Shown: piece by piece, positions 7,699-15,653 of the stretch | How the letters are laid out: every line of letters begins with the position of its first letter | Position numbering within the stretch: the stretch's first letter is position 1 | The notes under the pieces: generated by a model | What the model was told of the DNA's origin: nothing | The model's input: only the letters and a program-made list of their open reading frames with translations | Database searches by the model: none | Origin: Promicromonospora soli | GTDB lineage: Bacteria > Actinomycetota > Actinomycetes > Actinomycetales > Cellulomonadaceae | Reading direction: 5' to 3' | Assembly (NCBI RefSeq): GCF_014653785.1 | Contig: NZ_BNAS01000006.1 | Coordinates: forward strand, 124,001-188,000 | DNA length: 64,000 nucleotides | Program-made: the position numbers and the translations under genes

Positions 7699-9210
7699 AT
7701 GTACCCATTGGTCCGGCGCGCGCTTCAGACAGCGCTCGTCACAGGCGGCCTGGTGGTCGCCGGGGCAGTAGTGGCCCACGCGGCAGAAGCAGAAGTCACG
7801 GCCACGGTCCAGACCGCGGTCGAAGAATGGGCCGTCGTGGACGGCCTCGTGGAGGACAGCTCGACGGGCGGCACCGTCATCGGCGATGGCGGCCTCGTGG
7901 ACGACGTCGTCGGCCCGGACGTGCCGACGACCGGTGTCACCGACGGGCTCGTCGGGGCCCTCGAGGACGACGTCGCCTCCGTGATCGACGACCTCGGCGG
8001 CGAGGCACCCGTCGACGACACGCTGGAGAACGTCGCCGGTGAGAACGGGCTGGTCGACGACGTGCTGGAGGACGGCACACCCGTCTCCGACTCGGTCGGC
8101 GCGGTCGTGGCCGAGGACGGCCTGGTGGACGACGTGGTCGGGTCCGACGAGCCGACCGACGGTGTGACGGACGGCGTCGGCGACGCCCTGACGGACGACG
8201 TCGAGACCGCGGTCGACGACCTGCTGAACAGCGAGACGCCAGTTGCCGACACCGTCGAGAACGTCGCCGGTGAGAACGGGCTGGTCGACGACGTCGTCGA
8301 GGACGACCCCGCGCTGGACGCGTCGCCGGTCGACGACGCCGTGGACGGCGTGCTGCCCGACGGCGGCCTGGTGGACGACGTGGTCGGGCCGGACGCGCCG
8401 ACGGACGGCGTCACCGACGGCGTTGCCGACGCACTGGTGCAGGACGTGGCCGGTGAGTCCGGCGTCGCCGACGACCTCGCCGCGGGCGACGTGACGGCCG
8501 TGGTCGAGGACGTCGTCGCCGAGCAGGGCGTGCTGGACGACGCCCTCGAGGACGGGACGCCCGCCGCCGATCTCGTCGGCGGGGCTGCCGGCGAGGACGG
8601 CACCGTCGACGACATCGTCGGTGGGGACGAACCCACCGAGGGCGTGACGGACGGCGTCGCGGACCTCGTCGTGGAGGACGTCGAGCAGACGCTCGGCGCC
8701 GCGGCCGCGTTCCGGCCCCGGGCTCTCGTGGAGGGGGTCGTCGGTTCGGACGGCCTGCTGGACGACCTCGTCGAGGACGCTGCGCCGGGGACGGACCCTG
8801 GCACAGACCCCGGGACCGACCCCGGAACCGACCCGGGCACCAGCCCGGGCACCGACCCCGGGTCCGACCCGGGCACCGACCCCGGAACCGACCCGGGCAG
8901 CAGCCCGGGCACCGACCCCGGGTCCGACCCGGGCACCGACCCCGGGTCCGACCCGGGCACTGACCCCGGGTCCAGCCCGGGCACCGGCACGGCCGGCGGG
9001 GACCCGTCGTTCGTCGCCAACCCCGTCATCAGTGGCGGCCCTGTCCCCGGCCTGACGGCCGGGCGGACGGGCGCCACCGTGGCGGGCCTGCCCGCCGTGA
9101 TGGCCATGACCGGCGCCGTGGGGGCGGCACCGGTCATGGCGGTCGCGGTACTGCTGCTGGGCCTCGGCCTGGCGGCAGTCCGGCTGCGTCGTCGGTGGTG
9201 CCGCGTGTGA
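7699..9210 (+). CDS. Secreted acidic repeat protein with DPGT/S stalk and C-terminal anchor
   Basis: 503-aa probable surface protein. Signal peptide: RRALQTALVTGGLVVAGAVV then AHAAEAE. Residues 60-335 hold four imperfect acidic repeats built on GLVDDVVGxDxPTxGVTDGV and VENVAGENG. Residues about 365-430 are a (D/S)PG(T/S) stalk. The C-terminus has a hydrophobic segment (APVMAVAVLLLGLGLAAV) and RLRRRWCRV, a basic stop-transfer tail like that of sortase substrates, but no LPxTG precedes it. Start at 7699 has GGCAGGAGAA 5 nt upstream; the signal peptide begins there. It follows the KPV-repeat gene by 83 bp, so both may be co-transcribed. A hairpin terminator follows. Function unknown. Confidence 0.75.
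   Translation: MYPLVRRALQTALVTGGLVVAGAVVAHAAEAEVTATVQTAVEEWAVVDGLVEDSSTGGTVIGDGGLVDDVVGPDVPTTGVTDGLVGALEDDVASVIDDLGGEAPVDDTLENVAGENGLVDDVLEDGTPVSDSVGAVVAEDGLVDDVVGSDEPTDGVTDGVGDALTDDVETAVDDLLNSETPVADTVENVAGENGLVDDVVEDDPALDASPVDDAVDGVLPDGGLVDDVVGPDAPTDGVTDGVADALVQDVAGESGVADDLAAGDVTAVVEDVVAEQGVLDDALEDGTPAADLVGGAAGEDGTVDDIVGGDEPTEGVTDGVADLVVEDVEQTLGAAAAFRPRALVEGVVGSDGLLDDLVEDAAPGTDPGTDPGTDPGTDPGTSPGTDPGSDPGTDPGTDPGSSPGTDPGSDPGTDPGSDPGTDPGSSPGTGTAGGDPSFVANPVISGGPVPGLTAGRTGATVAGLPAVMAMTGAVGAAPVMAVAVLLLGLGLAAVRLRRRWCRV
8789..8987 (+). repeat. GC-rich coding minisatellite (DPGT/DPGS)
   Basis: About 200 bp made of 12-bp variants of CCGACCCGGGCA encoding (D/S)PG(T/S), arranged in higher-order blocks of alternating ACC, TCC and AGC codons. 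A candidate for length polymorphism. Confidence 0.85.
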
Positions 9211-9321
9211 GCGCGGTACGACCCGACGCCGCCTGACGTAGGGCGCGGCGCGGTCCCGGGAAACCGCTGGGGGGTGGCCCGAGACTCGCACCGCAACCTG
9301 CGCCAGAGAGGAGCTCCGGGC

Positions 9322-9350
9322 GCCGAGGCACCTCTGGGGGGTGCCTCGGC
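9322..9350 (+). terminator. Hairpin terminator after the repeat-protein gene
   Basis: Perfect 11-bp stem GCCGAGGCACC/GGTGCCTCGGC with a 7-nt loop, 112 bp after the stop at 9210. No U-tract follows, as is common in high-GC actinobacteria. Confidence 0.6.
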
Positions 9351-9353
9351 ACG

Positions 9354-9503
9354 GAGTCTGAGCCCGATGACCGCGAAGGTCTCGGCGTCGATCACCTCGA
9401 CCTCGCCCCGACCAAGACGGCCAAGGAGACCTGCCCGATCACCAAGGCCCTCGGTGGCGTCGGCGAGATCACCCTCACCCGCGGCGCTCTGATCAGGGTG
9501 TGA
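9354..9503 (+). pseudogene. C-terminal fragment of an OsmC-family gene
   Basis: The frame ending at the TGA 9501-9503 reads TKTAKETCPITKALGGV, followed by EITLTRGAL. This matches the C-terminal peroxidatic-Cys helix of OsmC/Ohr organic-hydroperoxide proteins (AKxxCPVSKAL). The N-terminal two thirds are missing and there is no start. It overlaps the stop of the minus-strand gene at 9493. Confidence 0.5.
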
Positions 9504-10971
9504 AGTCGAGCACGTCCTCGGCGACCGCAAGGACCGACCAGACGTTGCCGTCGGCGTCCCGGAGCTCGTAGGCCGGGAGCAGCAGCACCGCGCCGTCCGG
9601 CATGTACTGCTGCGCCACACCGAGACGGCCCGACGTGATCGTCACGTCAGTCACCGGCCAGGCGATCTGGGCGCCCGGGGTCGGGGTGGGGGGCACCGTC
9701 GGGTTCGGGGCGGGCATCATGTCGCTGCTGGCCGTGTCACCCTCCGCCGCGGCGCGGGCGTCCGCCGCCTGCGCGATCACGCCGCCCGAGGCGCCGAACC
9801 GCGGGTCACCCAGGCGCTCCACGGCCTCGGCCTCGCTCACCACCGGGTACTGGCCGAGCGAGATCGTCTCCGCGAGGAAGCCGTACAGGTTCGCGATGCC
9901 GGACGCCGACACCGACGCGCTCCACGACAGCCCCGTGCGCTGCCCCTCGACCACCTGCCACGCCGTGACGTAGCGCCACGGGTCGCCTTCGTACGACTCG
10001 CCCGCCTCCAGCTCGAAGCCCGCAGGGTCGACGCCGAGGCGGTCCATCACGTCCCGCAGTGCCGCGACGGCGTCGCCCATGGCCGGGGCCGCGTCGGGCG
10101 GCACGGTCGGGCAGTCCGGGGCCGGGAGGATCTCCGAGCTGTCGGTGCCTCCCTCGCCCGTCGTACCTGGCTCGGCCTTGCCCGGGAAGACCGGGCAGGA
10201 CCACGGGTCGCGCGCCGGGTCGTAGAAGTCGAAGCTCCCCGAGCCGTCCGCGTAGACGTGGACCGTCGGGCCGCTGCCGTCGGCCGGGCCGACCACCCAG
10301 GAACCACCCTCCTGGCGCGGCTCCCCGGAGGCACCGAGCGTGTCGCCCACACGGCGCGCCGTCTCGGCCGACAGGACTCCGGCGGGGTCGAGGCCGAACG
10401 CCTCGGCCTCCGAGCCCGACGTCGACAGGCCTGCACCCGCGTGGAACACGGTGCGGCCCCAGAAGCCGTACGGGTACGACGACTTCTGGTCGGCACTCTC
10501 GGCCGCCATACCCGTGTCCGTTGCCGCCATCGGTCCGGGCGCCGGCTCGGCGCCGCGCGAGTCCGCCGCACCGACCGGGGCGTCCAGCGTGATCGGCGCC
10601 TCGGCCGTGCTCTCGCCCACGCCGTCGGGGCCACCGGCCCCCGCGGCGCCCGCCAGGTACCCGCCGCCCCCGACGGCGACGAGGGCCACCGCGGCGGCCG
10701 CACCGAGCCATCCGGTCCGACGCCGGGCACGCCGCGCGGCGAGCTCGTCGCCCGGCACCGGCGTGCCGGCGTCGCTCTGGCTGGCTGCGCCCAGGCCGGC
10801 CGTGCCGGCGTCGTCCGCGGGCTGCGCGTCGACCTTGGCACGCAGCACCATCGGCGCCGGGTCCGCCGCTCCCGCGGCAGGGTCGGCGGCGGCCGGCAGC
10901 TCGAACGCCTCGTCCTGCCCCGGCACGTCCTGGCCCTGCACGCCGGGGTCGCCGTTCTCGTTGGTGTCCAT
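9493..10971 (-). CDS. Single-pass membrane protein with large exported domain
   Basis: 492-aa protein of unknown function. Residues 1-90 are acidic and cytoplasmic, ending in a basic cluster RRARRRTGWLG. One transmembrane segment follows (AAAAVALVAVGGGGYLAGAAG), then about 370 residues outside with repeated Trp/Tyr/Gly-rich beta-type stretches, two Cys-containing segments (PWSCPVFPG, PAPDCPTVP) and a C-terminal DGNVWSVLAVAEDVLDFTP. Start at 10971 has GGAGG 7 nt upstream. The layout is like anti-sigma-type or sigma-linked membrane proteins. A decayed sigma-factor fragment lies just upstream on the same strand, suggesting the partner has been lost. Confidence 0.75.
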   Translation of the reverse strand: MDTNENGDPGVQGQDVPGQDEAFELPAAADPAAGAADPAPMVLRAKVDAQPADDAGTAGLGAASQSDAGTPVPGDELAARRARRRTGWLGAAAAVALVAVGGGGYLAGAAGAGGPDGVGESTAEAPITLDAPVGAADSRGAEPAPGPMAATDTGMAAESADQKSSYPYGFWGRTVFHAGAGLSTSGSEAEAFGLDPAGVLSAETARRVGDTLGASGEPRQEGGSWVVGPADGSGPTVHVYADGSGSFDFYDPARDPWSCPVFPGKAEPGTTGEGGTDSSEILPAPDCPTVPPDAAPAMGDAVAALRDVMDRLGVDPAGFELEAGESYEGDPWRYVTAWQVVEGQRTGLSWSASVSASGIANLYGFLAETISLGQYPVVSEAEAVERLGDPRFGASGGVIAQAADARAAAEGDTASSDMMPAPNPTVPPTPTPGAQIAWPVTDVTITSGRLGVAQQYMPDGAVLLLPAYELRDADGNVWSVLAVAEDVLDFTP

Positions 10972-11019
10972 CGTGGTCCTCCGTGCTGAACGCGGGGGCC
11001 GGGGCGGTCCCACACCCGT

Positions 11020-11230
11020 CATGTGTGCCGTGCGGGCCTGCTCTTGCGGTTTCCCGCAGTTGCGGGCGGGCTGTCAGCCGCGCGAGACGCCCAGCACCTG
11101 CGCGAGCCCGTCGCCGGACAGGCCGTCCCAGGCGACGAGGAGCAGGATCCGCCGGTCGCGCGGCGTGAGGCGGGCCAGCACCTGGCGGACGCCGTCGTCC
11201 GCGAGCGTGAGCGTTGCACAGTTCAACGTC
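11020..11230 (-). pseudogene. Remnant of an ECF sigma factor (region 4)
   Basis: On the minus strand the frame closing at 11074 reads DGVRQVLARLTPRDRRILLL and then VAWDGLSGDGLAQVLGVSRG before a stop. This is the sigma region 4 helix-turn-helix pattern (LxxRxRxLLLLVAWEGLS...A..LGVSxGxV). In another frame the expected last helix continues as ARPQLRETARAG, so the end is frameshifted. Region 2 and any start codon are absent. It sits just upstream of the membrane protein at 9493-10971, the usual position of a cognate sigma gene. Confidence 0.55.
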
Positions 11231-11402
11231 TGAGGATCGCCCGGGGGCCGGCCTTGTCTCCTGACCCGGCCAGACGCCGATTGACCTCCGGTAACGCCTC
11301 CCTTTCCCGCGGCTGGCGCGCGAGGCTTGCCTTCGACCGTGGAAGCCGGTGGCGCGTGGACCTGGCAAGGCCCACACGCCACCGGTACCTCACCAAGTGG
11401 TC

Positions 11403-12563
11403 TTACCGGTTCAGACCCGGGGGCGTGCGCGGGGACGTGGTGGGGGTGGCATCGGTGAGACTCTCGAGCAGCGCGTGGTACGCGGGCTTCTTCTGGAACT
11501 CCTCGGTCATGATCGTCGCGTAGCCCTCCGGGAAGACGCCCGGGACCCAGGAGCGCGCGTCGTCGAAGCCCCAGACCGTGTAGCTCGAGCAGGCCGGGCC
11601 GACGTCGAGGCAGCCCTCGAGCAGCTTCTTGTACCGCTCCGCCTGGAGCGCGATCTGCTCGACGGTCGGCTCCCCGTCTTCGCCGAGCGGCATGCGCACG
11701 TCGGCCTCGGTGACGGCCACCTGCAGCCCGAGGTCCGCGAACCGCTCGAAGTTCTTCGCGATCGATTCGTCGAAGCCGTACTGCAGGCTCAGGTGACCCT
11801 GGGCCCCGAAGCCGCCCAGCGGCGCGCCGTCGGCAAGCAGATCCTTGGCCAGGGCGTAGTAGGCGTCGGTCTTGTTGTTGATGCCCTCGGCGTTGTAGTC
11901 GTTGAGGAAGAGCACCGCCTCGGGGTCCGCCTCGTGCGCCCACCGGAAGGCGTCACCGAGGAGCCCGACCGGGTCCTCGGCGCACGCCTTGAGGAAGGGG
12001 TTGGCCTCGGTGCGCAGCTTCACGCCGCCGGCGTCCCAGTCGTCCTGGAAGATCTCGTTGGCCACGTCCCACTCGTAGATCTCGCCGGCGTAGCGGCCGA
12101 CGACGGTGCGGATGTGGTCCTCGAGGACGTCACGCGCCTCCTGGCAGGTCCAGTCGGCGCTGGCGTCGATCACCCACTGCGAGTTCTGGCCGTGCCAGAG
12201 GAGCGTGTGCCCGCGGACCTCCTGGCCGTTGGCCTTCGCGAAGGCGACGACGGCGTCGGCGCCGGAGAAGTCGTAGACGTCGGGCTCCGGGTGGACCTCG
12301 GCCCACTTCATGTCGTTCTCGGGGGTCAGCGAGCTGAACTCGGAGCCGAGGATGTGCTGGAACTCAGTGGGGTTCTCGGGGTCGTGGTCGAGGAGGTCAC
12401 GCTGACCCCACACGGCACTGCCGATCTTGAGATCACGCGGCGCCTCGGAGCGCAGGGTCGGTTCCGCAGGGTGGGCCTGGGCCGCAGCCCCCGCTAGTGC
12501 GAGAGCAGTCAGGGCCGACGCCGAGACGGCGGCCACTCGCCTCATGGTCGTGGAATGGGACAT
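11403..12563 (-). CDS. Secreted endo-1,4-beta-xylanase, GH10
   Basis: 386-aa extracellular xylanase that cleaves beta-1,4 linkages in xylan. Signal peptide: MRRVAAVSASALTALALAG with cleavage near AQA (about residue 30). A single GH10 TIM barrel covers residues 45-375: MKWAEVHPEPD and VRGHTLLWHGQNSQWV (strand 3), acid/base Glu170 in WDVANEIF, nucleophile Glu286 in VTEADVRM, and YTVWGFDDARSWVPG near the end. No carbohydrate-binding module. Start at 12563 has GAGAGGAAC upstream; ATG 12545 (MRRVAAV) is an alternative. A 26-bp imperfect palindrome upstream (12622-12647) is a probable operator. Confidence 0.95.
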   Translation of the reverse strand: MSHSTTMRRVAAVSASALTALALAGAAAQAHPAEPTLRSEAPRDLKIGSAVWGQRDLLDHDPENPTEFQHILGSEFSSLTPENDMKWAEVHPEPDVYDFSGADAVVAFAKANGQEVRGHTLLWHGQNSQWVIDASADWTCQEARDVLEDHIRTVVGRYAGEIYEWDVANEIFQDDWDAGGVKLRTEANPFLKACAEDPVGLLGDAFRWAHEADPEAVLFLNDYNAEGINNKTDAYYALAKDLLADGAPLGGFGAQGHLSLQYGFDESIAKNFERFADLGLQVAVTEADVRMPLGEDGEPTVEQIALQAERYKKLLEGCLDVGPACSSYTVWGFDDARSWVPGVFPEGYATIMTEEFQKKPAYHALLESLTDATPTTSPRTPPGLNR

Positions 12564-12621
12564 CGTTGTTCCTCTCCGATCGGGTTCCGACGACCTCGGA
12601 CACGTCGCGGAACGAGTCGGA

Positions 12622-12647
12622 CGATATCGATGTCGACAACGATTTCG
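12622..12647. promoter_or_regulatory. Imperfect palindrome upstream of the xylanase
   Basis: CGATATCGAT-GTCGAC-AACGATTTCG is symmetric at 22 of 26 positions around GTCGAC and lies 59 bp upstream of the xylanase start. It resembles LacI-family operators controlling xylanase genes in actinobacteria. The regulator is not in the window. Confidence 0.55.
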
Positions 12648-12830
12648 CAAGGGGGGGGATCGGTGGGCCGCAGGCTGTCTGGGGCTCCGATGTCCGGGGC
12701 GCGGCGGGCGGTACAGGCCGAGGCGCCGGATCCCGCCTGCGACGCCCGCGTCATCGCCAAGGCCGGCTAGGACGCCGAGCCCGCCGAGGCTGGATCACCC
12801 AGCGTACGGGGCGTCTCGATCGCCGTTCAG

Positions 12831-13106
12831 TCAGGGACCTTGCGACCTCAGCCTCTTCAATTCGGCCAGTAGGTCAGGGATGTCCTGGCGAGCTGCCGCG
12901 ATGAAGTCAAGGTCCTGTGCAGACGCTGGGCGTAGACCGGACGATGTGTGTCGCGAGACGTACATGTCAGGCCCGTCAGCGTCATCACCGACTTGGATGA
13001 AGTCGTCGCCGCTCCGATGGTCGCGCCCCTCGATGAAGGACTTCCATGGTCCGGGCGAGGCGGCCTTGCAGCGAGCCTCGATGGCATCCAGCTCCGCGTC
13101 GTCCAA
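12831..13106 (-). CDS. Small conserved hypothetical protein at the end of the RNA-repair block
   Basis: About 91 aa. The sequence LDAIEARCKAASPGPWKSFI plus EGRDHRSGDDFIQVG resembles a widespread family of small proteins with a C-A-x-A-S-P-G-P-W core; function unknown to me. C-terminal DLDFIAAARQDIPDLLAELK looks helical. The start is uncertain: TTG 13106 has GGGAGG 4 nt upstream, while GTG 13109 and GTG 13136 (directly after the Pnkp stop) are alternatives. It follows Pnkp on the same strand within 33 bp, so it is probably co-transcribed. Confidence 0.65.
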   Translation of the reverse strand: MDDAELDAIEARCKAASPGPWKSFIEGRDHRSGDDFIQVGDDADGPDMYVSRHTSSGLRPASAQDLDFIAAARQDIPDLLAELKRLRSQGP

Positions 13107-13136
13107 CACACCTCCCAGTATCCGACGCCCCTGCAC

Positions 13137-15653
13137 CTACAGCCGCTGGTCGACAGGCTCCGACTCGAGGGCCAGGACGGCGAACGCCATCTGGTGGACG
13201 CCCCACAGCGGCTCGCCCGCGACGAAACGCGTGAGCGCCTCGAGGCCGAGACCGTGCTCACGCAGTGCGAGGTTCCGCTTCCGGCCGAGCGCACGTTCAC
13301 GCAGGACGTCGAGCGAGTCGGTGTAGTCCGGCCCGTAGATGATCCGCAGGTACTCGCGCCCGCGGACCTTGAGCCCGGGCTGGGAGCGGCCCGCGGCGAC
13401 CAAGGGCTTGACGACCATTCCCTCGCCACCAGATCCGGTCAGGTCCAACCACCACTGGATGGCGTCTGCCTTCTGCTCCTCGGACGACAGGTCCACGAAC
13501 CGGTGCCTGGTGTGAGCGATCAGCGGATCCGTCAGCCGGCCGATCGTCTCCAGGTGCCAGCGGTGCGACTCCGTCACGGCGAGCGGACGGCCCTCGGCAG
13601 CGAGGATCTGGAAGGGCGCGAGCGTGACGCCGCTGAGCCCCTCCGTCGGACGCACGTACGCCGCGTACGCATGGCGGTAGGCCTCTGCGTTCGCCGCGCG
13701 TCGCATCACGCGGTCTCCGAGCGCAGTGACGTCGAGCCCGCGTGCCGCTGCGGCGTCGATCACGCCCGCCGCTGCCGGCAGGGCTTCCCTCGCGGCGGCT
13801 CCGACCGACGCGTACTGGTCCCGGATCAAGGACATGGCCTTGGCCGACCAGGGCAGCAGCTCGCAGTCGAGCGCGAGCCAGTCGGTGTCCAGCTCCTCGA
13901 ACAGGGGCGCGACCGCCGTACGCACCCGGTCGACGAGAGCGCCGCCGTCCGGGAAGAACGAACGCCCGGTCCGCGTGTACACCACGCCCGTGGTGCCGTC
14001 CGCGGCGCCGAACCGCTTCTCGGCCGCGATCTCGTCGCGCGCGATGACGGCGATCGCGCGTGAGCCCATGTGCTTCTCCTCGCACACGACCTCGGTCACG
14101 CCGGTGGCGGCGTACTCGCCGAACGCCTGCTCGGGGTGTTCCAGGAAGCCCGGGCGCTTCGACGTCTGAGCGGGCGCCATCGTCGGCGGCAGGTAGATCA
14201 GCCAGCGCGGGTCGACGGCGAAGCGGCTCATCACCTCCAGCGCCGCGGCAGCGTTCTCCTCCGGGATCTTGACCCGGCCGGCCGTCGTGGTCGTCAGCCA
14301 CCGGGTCCCGATCACGTCGTCGATGGAGAACGCGGTCGGCTCCCGGTCGACGACGCCCACGAGCGGGCGGGCGGGCGCGTACCACTCGCGCTCGGCGGGG
14401 ACAGTTACGATCTCGCGGGTCGGGTATCGCAGCGCGGTCAGGTGCCCGCCAAACACCACACCGGTGTCCAGGCAGATGGTGTTGTTGATCCACTCCGGTT
14501 CGAGGACCGGCGTGTGCCCGTACACGACGGTCGCCCGGCCCCGGTACTCGCGCGCCCAGGGGTAGCGGACGGGCAGGCCGTAGTCGTCGGTCTCACCCGT
14601 CGTGTCGCCGTAGAGCGCGAACGAGCGGACGCGACCGGAGGAACGGCCGTGGTACGCCTCCTTGAGCCCGGCGTGAGCGACGACGAGGCGACCGTCGTCG
14701 AGCACGAAGTGACTGATCAGGCCGTCCATGAACGCCCGGGCGGACGCGCGGAAGTCCTCCGGCTCGCCGGCGAGCTGTTCCAGCGACTCCGCCAGACCGT
14801 GCTTGACCTGAACCTTGGCGCCCTTCATCGCGCGAACGAGCTTGGCTTCGTGGTTGCCCGAGACGCACAGCGCCGCGCCCGACGCGACCATCCCCATGAC
14901 GAGCCGCAGCACTCCCGGGGTGTCGGGCCCGCGGTCGACGAGGTCGCCCACGAACACCGCGGTGCGACCCTCAGGGTGGCTTGCGTCGACGGCGTGCCCT
15001 GCGGCGTCGCACGTGATCGACCAGCCGAGAGTGTCCAGCAGCGTGCGCAGCTCTGAGGCGCATCCGTGCACGTCACCAATGATGTCGAAGGGTCCGTGCA
15101 GGTCCCTGCGATCGTTCCAGGGCCGTTCCCTGCTCAGCGAGACGTTCTCGATCTCCTCCACTCCGCGCAGGACGTGGACACGACGGAACCCCTCCTTCCT
15201 CATCCGGCCGAGGCTCCGGCGGAGGTCTCGCTGCTGCCGGGCGACGACCTGCGGGCCGAACTCGCGCTCCGGACGCTGCCGGTTGCGCTCGACGGCGACC
15301 GACTCGGGGACGTCGAGCACGATCGCGTCGACGAGAACGTCATGCTCCTTGGCCAGCTTGATCAGGGACGCACGAGCGGGCCCCTGGACGTTGGTCGCGT
15401 CGACGACGGTGAGGAGCCCGCGCCGCAGCCGGGTGCCGACGATGTAGTTGAGCACGTCGAAGGCGTCGGGCGTCGCGGCCTGGTCCGTCTCGTCGTCGGC
15501 GACGAGCGCACGGCAGAAGTCACTCGAGATGACCTCGGTCGGCTTGAAGTGCCGCCGGCCGAAGGTCGACTTGCCGCTGCCGGACACTCCGACGAGCAGC
15601 ACGAGTCCCATCGTGGGCACGCTGATCTCCGGGCGCGCGGTCGTCTCAGTCAC
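13137..15653 (-). CDS. pnkp: Polynucleotide kinase-phosphatase-ligase, RNA repair
   Basis: 838-aa three-domain RNA end-healing and sealing enzyme. N-terminal P-loop 5'-OH kinase: GVSGSGKST at residues 22-30 with VVDATNVQ and RNRQRPER. Central binuclear metallophosphatase: DIIGDVHG, GDLVDRGPDTPG, SGNHEAK and VYGHTPVLEPEW. C-terminal ligase/adenylyltransferase: nucleophile Lys in EEKHMGSRA near residue 530, then LDCELLPWSAKA and GGEGMVVKPL. Length matches Clostridium thermocellum Pnkp (870 aa). The GTG start at 15653 overlaps the Hen1 stop in GTGACTGA, so the two are translationally coupled. In this family Hen1 is needed for 3'-marked RNA ligation. Confidence 0.95.
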   Translation of the reverse strand: MTETTARPEISVPTMGLVLLVGVSGSGKSTFGRRHFKPTEVISSDFCRALVADDETDQAATPDAFDVLNYIVGTRLRRGLLTVVDATNVQGPARASLIKLAKEHDVLVDAIVLDVPESVAVERNRQRPEREFGPQVVARQQRDLRRSLGRMRKEGFRRVHVLRGVEEIENVSLSRERPWNDRRDLHGPFDIIGDVHGCASELRTLLDTLGWSITCDAAGHAVDASHPEGRTAVFVGDLVDRGPDTPGVLRLVMGMVASGAALCVSGNHEAKLVRAMKGAKVQVKHGLAESLEQLAGEPEDFRASARAFMDGLISHFVLDDGRLVVAHAGLKEAYHGRSSGRVRSFALYGDTTGETDDYGLPVRYPWAREYRGRATVVYGHTPVLEPEWINNTICLDTGVVFGGHLTALRYPTREIVTVPAEREWYAPARPLVGVVDREPTAFSIDDVIGTRWLTTTTAGRVKIPEENAAAALEVMSRFAVDPRWLIYLPPTMAPAQTSKRPGFLEHPEQAFGEYAATGVTEVVCEEKHMGSRAIAVIARDEIAAEKRFGAADGTTGVVYTRTGRSFFPDGGALVDRVRTAVAPLFEELDTDWLALDCELLPWSAKAMSLIRDQYASVGAAAREALPAAAGVIDAAAARGLDVTALGDRVMRRAANAEAYRHAYAAYVRPTEGLSGVTLAPFQILAAEGRPLAVTESHRWHLETIGRLTDPLIAHTRHRFVDLSSEEQKADAIQWWLDLTGSGGEGMVVKPLVAAGRSQPGLKVRGREYLRIIYGPDYTDSLDVLRERALGRKRNLALREHGLGLEALTRFVAGEPLWGVHQMAFAVLALESEPVDQRL

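Noticed and set aside
6122-7708. Long minus-strand open frame continuing upstream of the 6121 start to 7708
   Set aside because: It is antisense to the KPV-repeat gene; repeat-rich GC DNA leaves other frames open. Composition is Arg/Gly-rich and non-coding, and the leaderless promoter fixes the real start at 6121.
8789-8987. Short tandem repeats as a CRISPR array
   Set aside because: Units are 12 bp without spacers and lie in frame inside a gene; no cas genes.
6430-9291. 953-codon minus-strand open frame
   Set aside because: Shadow of the two repeat-protein genes on the plus strand, which have signal peptides, Shine-Dalgarno sites and a terminator.
9806-11377. 523-codon minus-strand frame in another phase of the membrane-protein gene
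   Set aside because: Arg/Gly-rich shadow; the 9493-10971 frame has a good Shine-Dalgarno sequence and a clear transmembrane segment.
12651-12658. Run of eight G residues upstream of the xylanase as a phase-variation tract
   Set aside because: It lies upstream of the palindrome relative to the gene, not in a coding region or between -35 and -10, so a switching role is unsupported.
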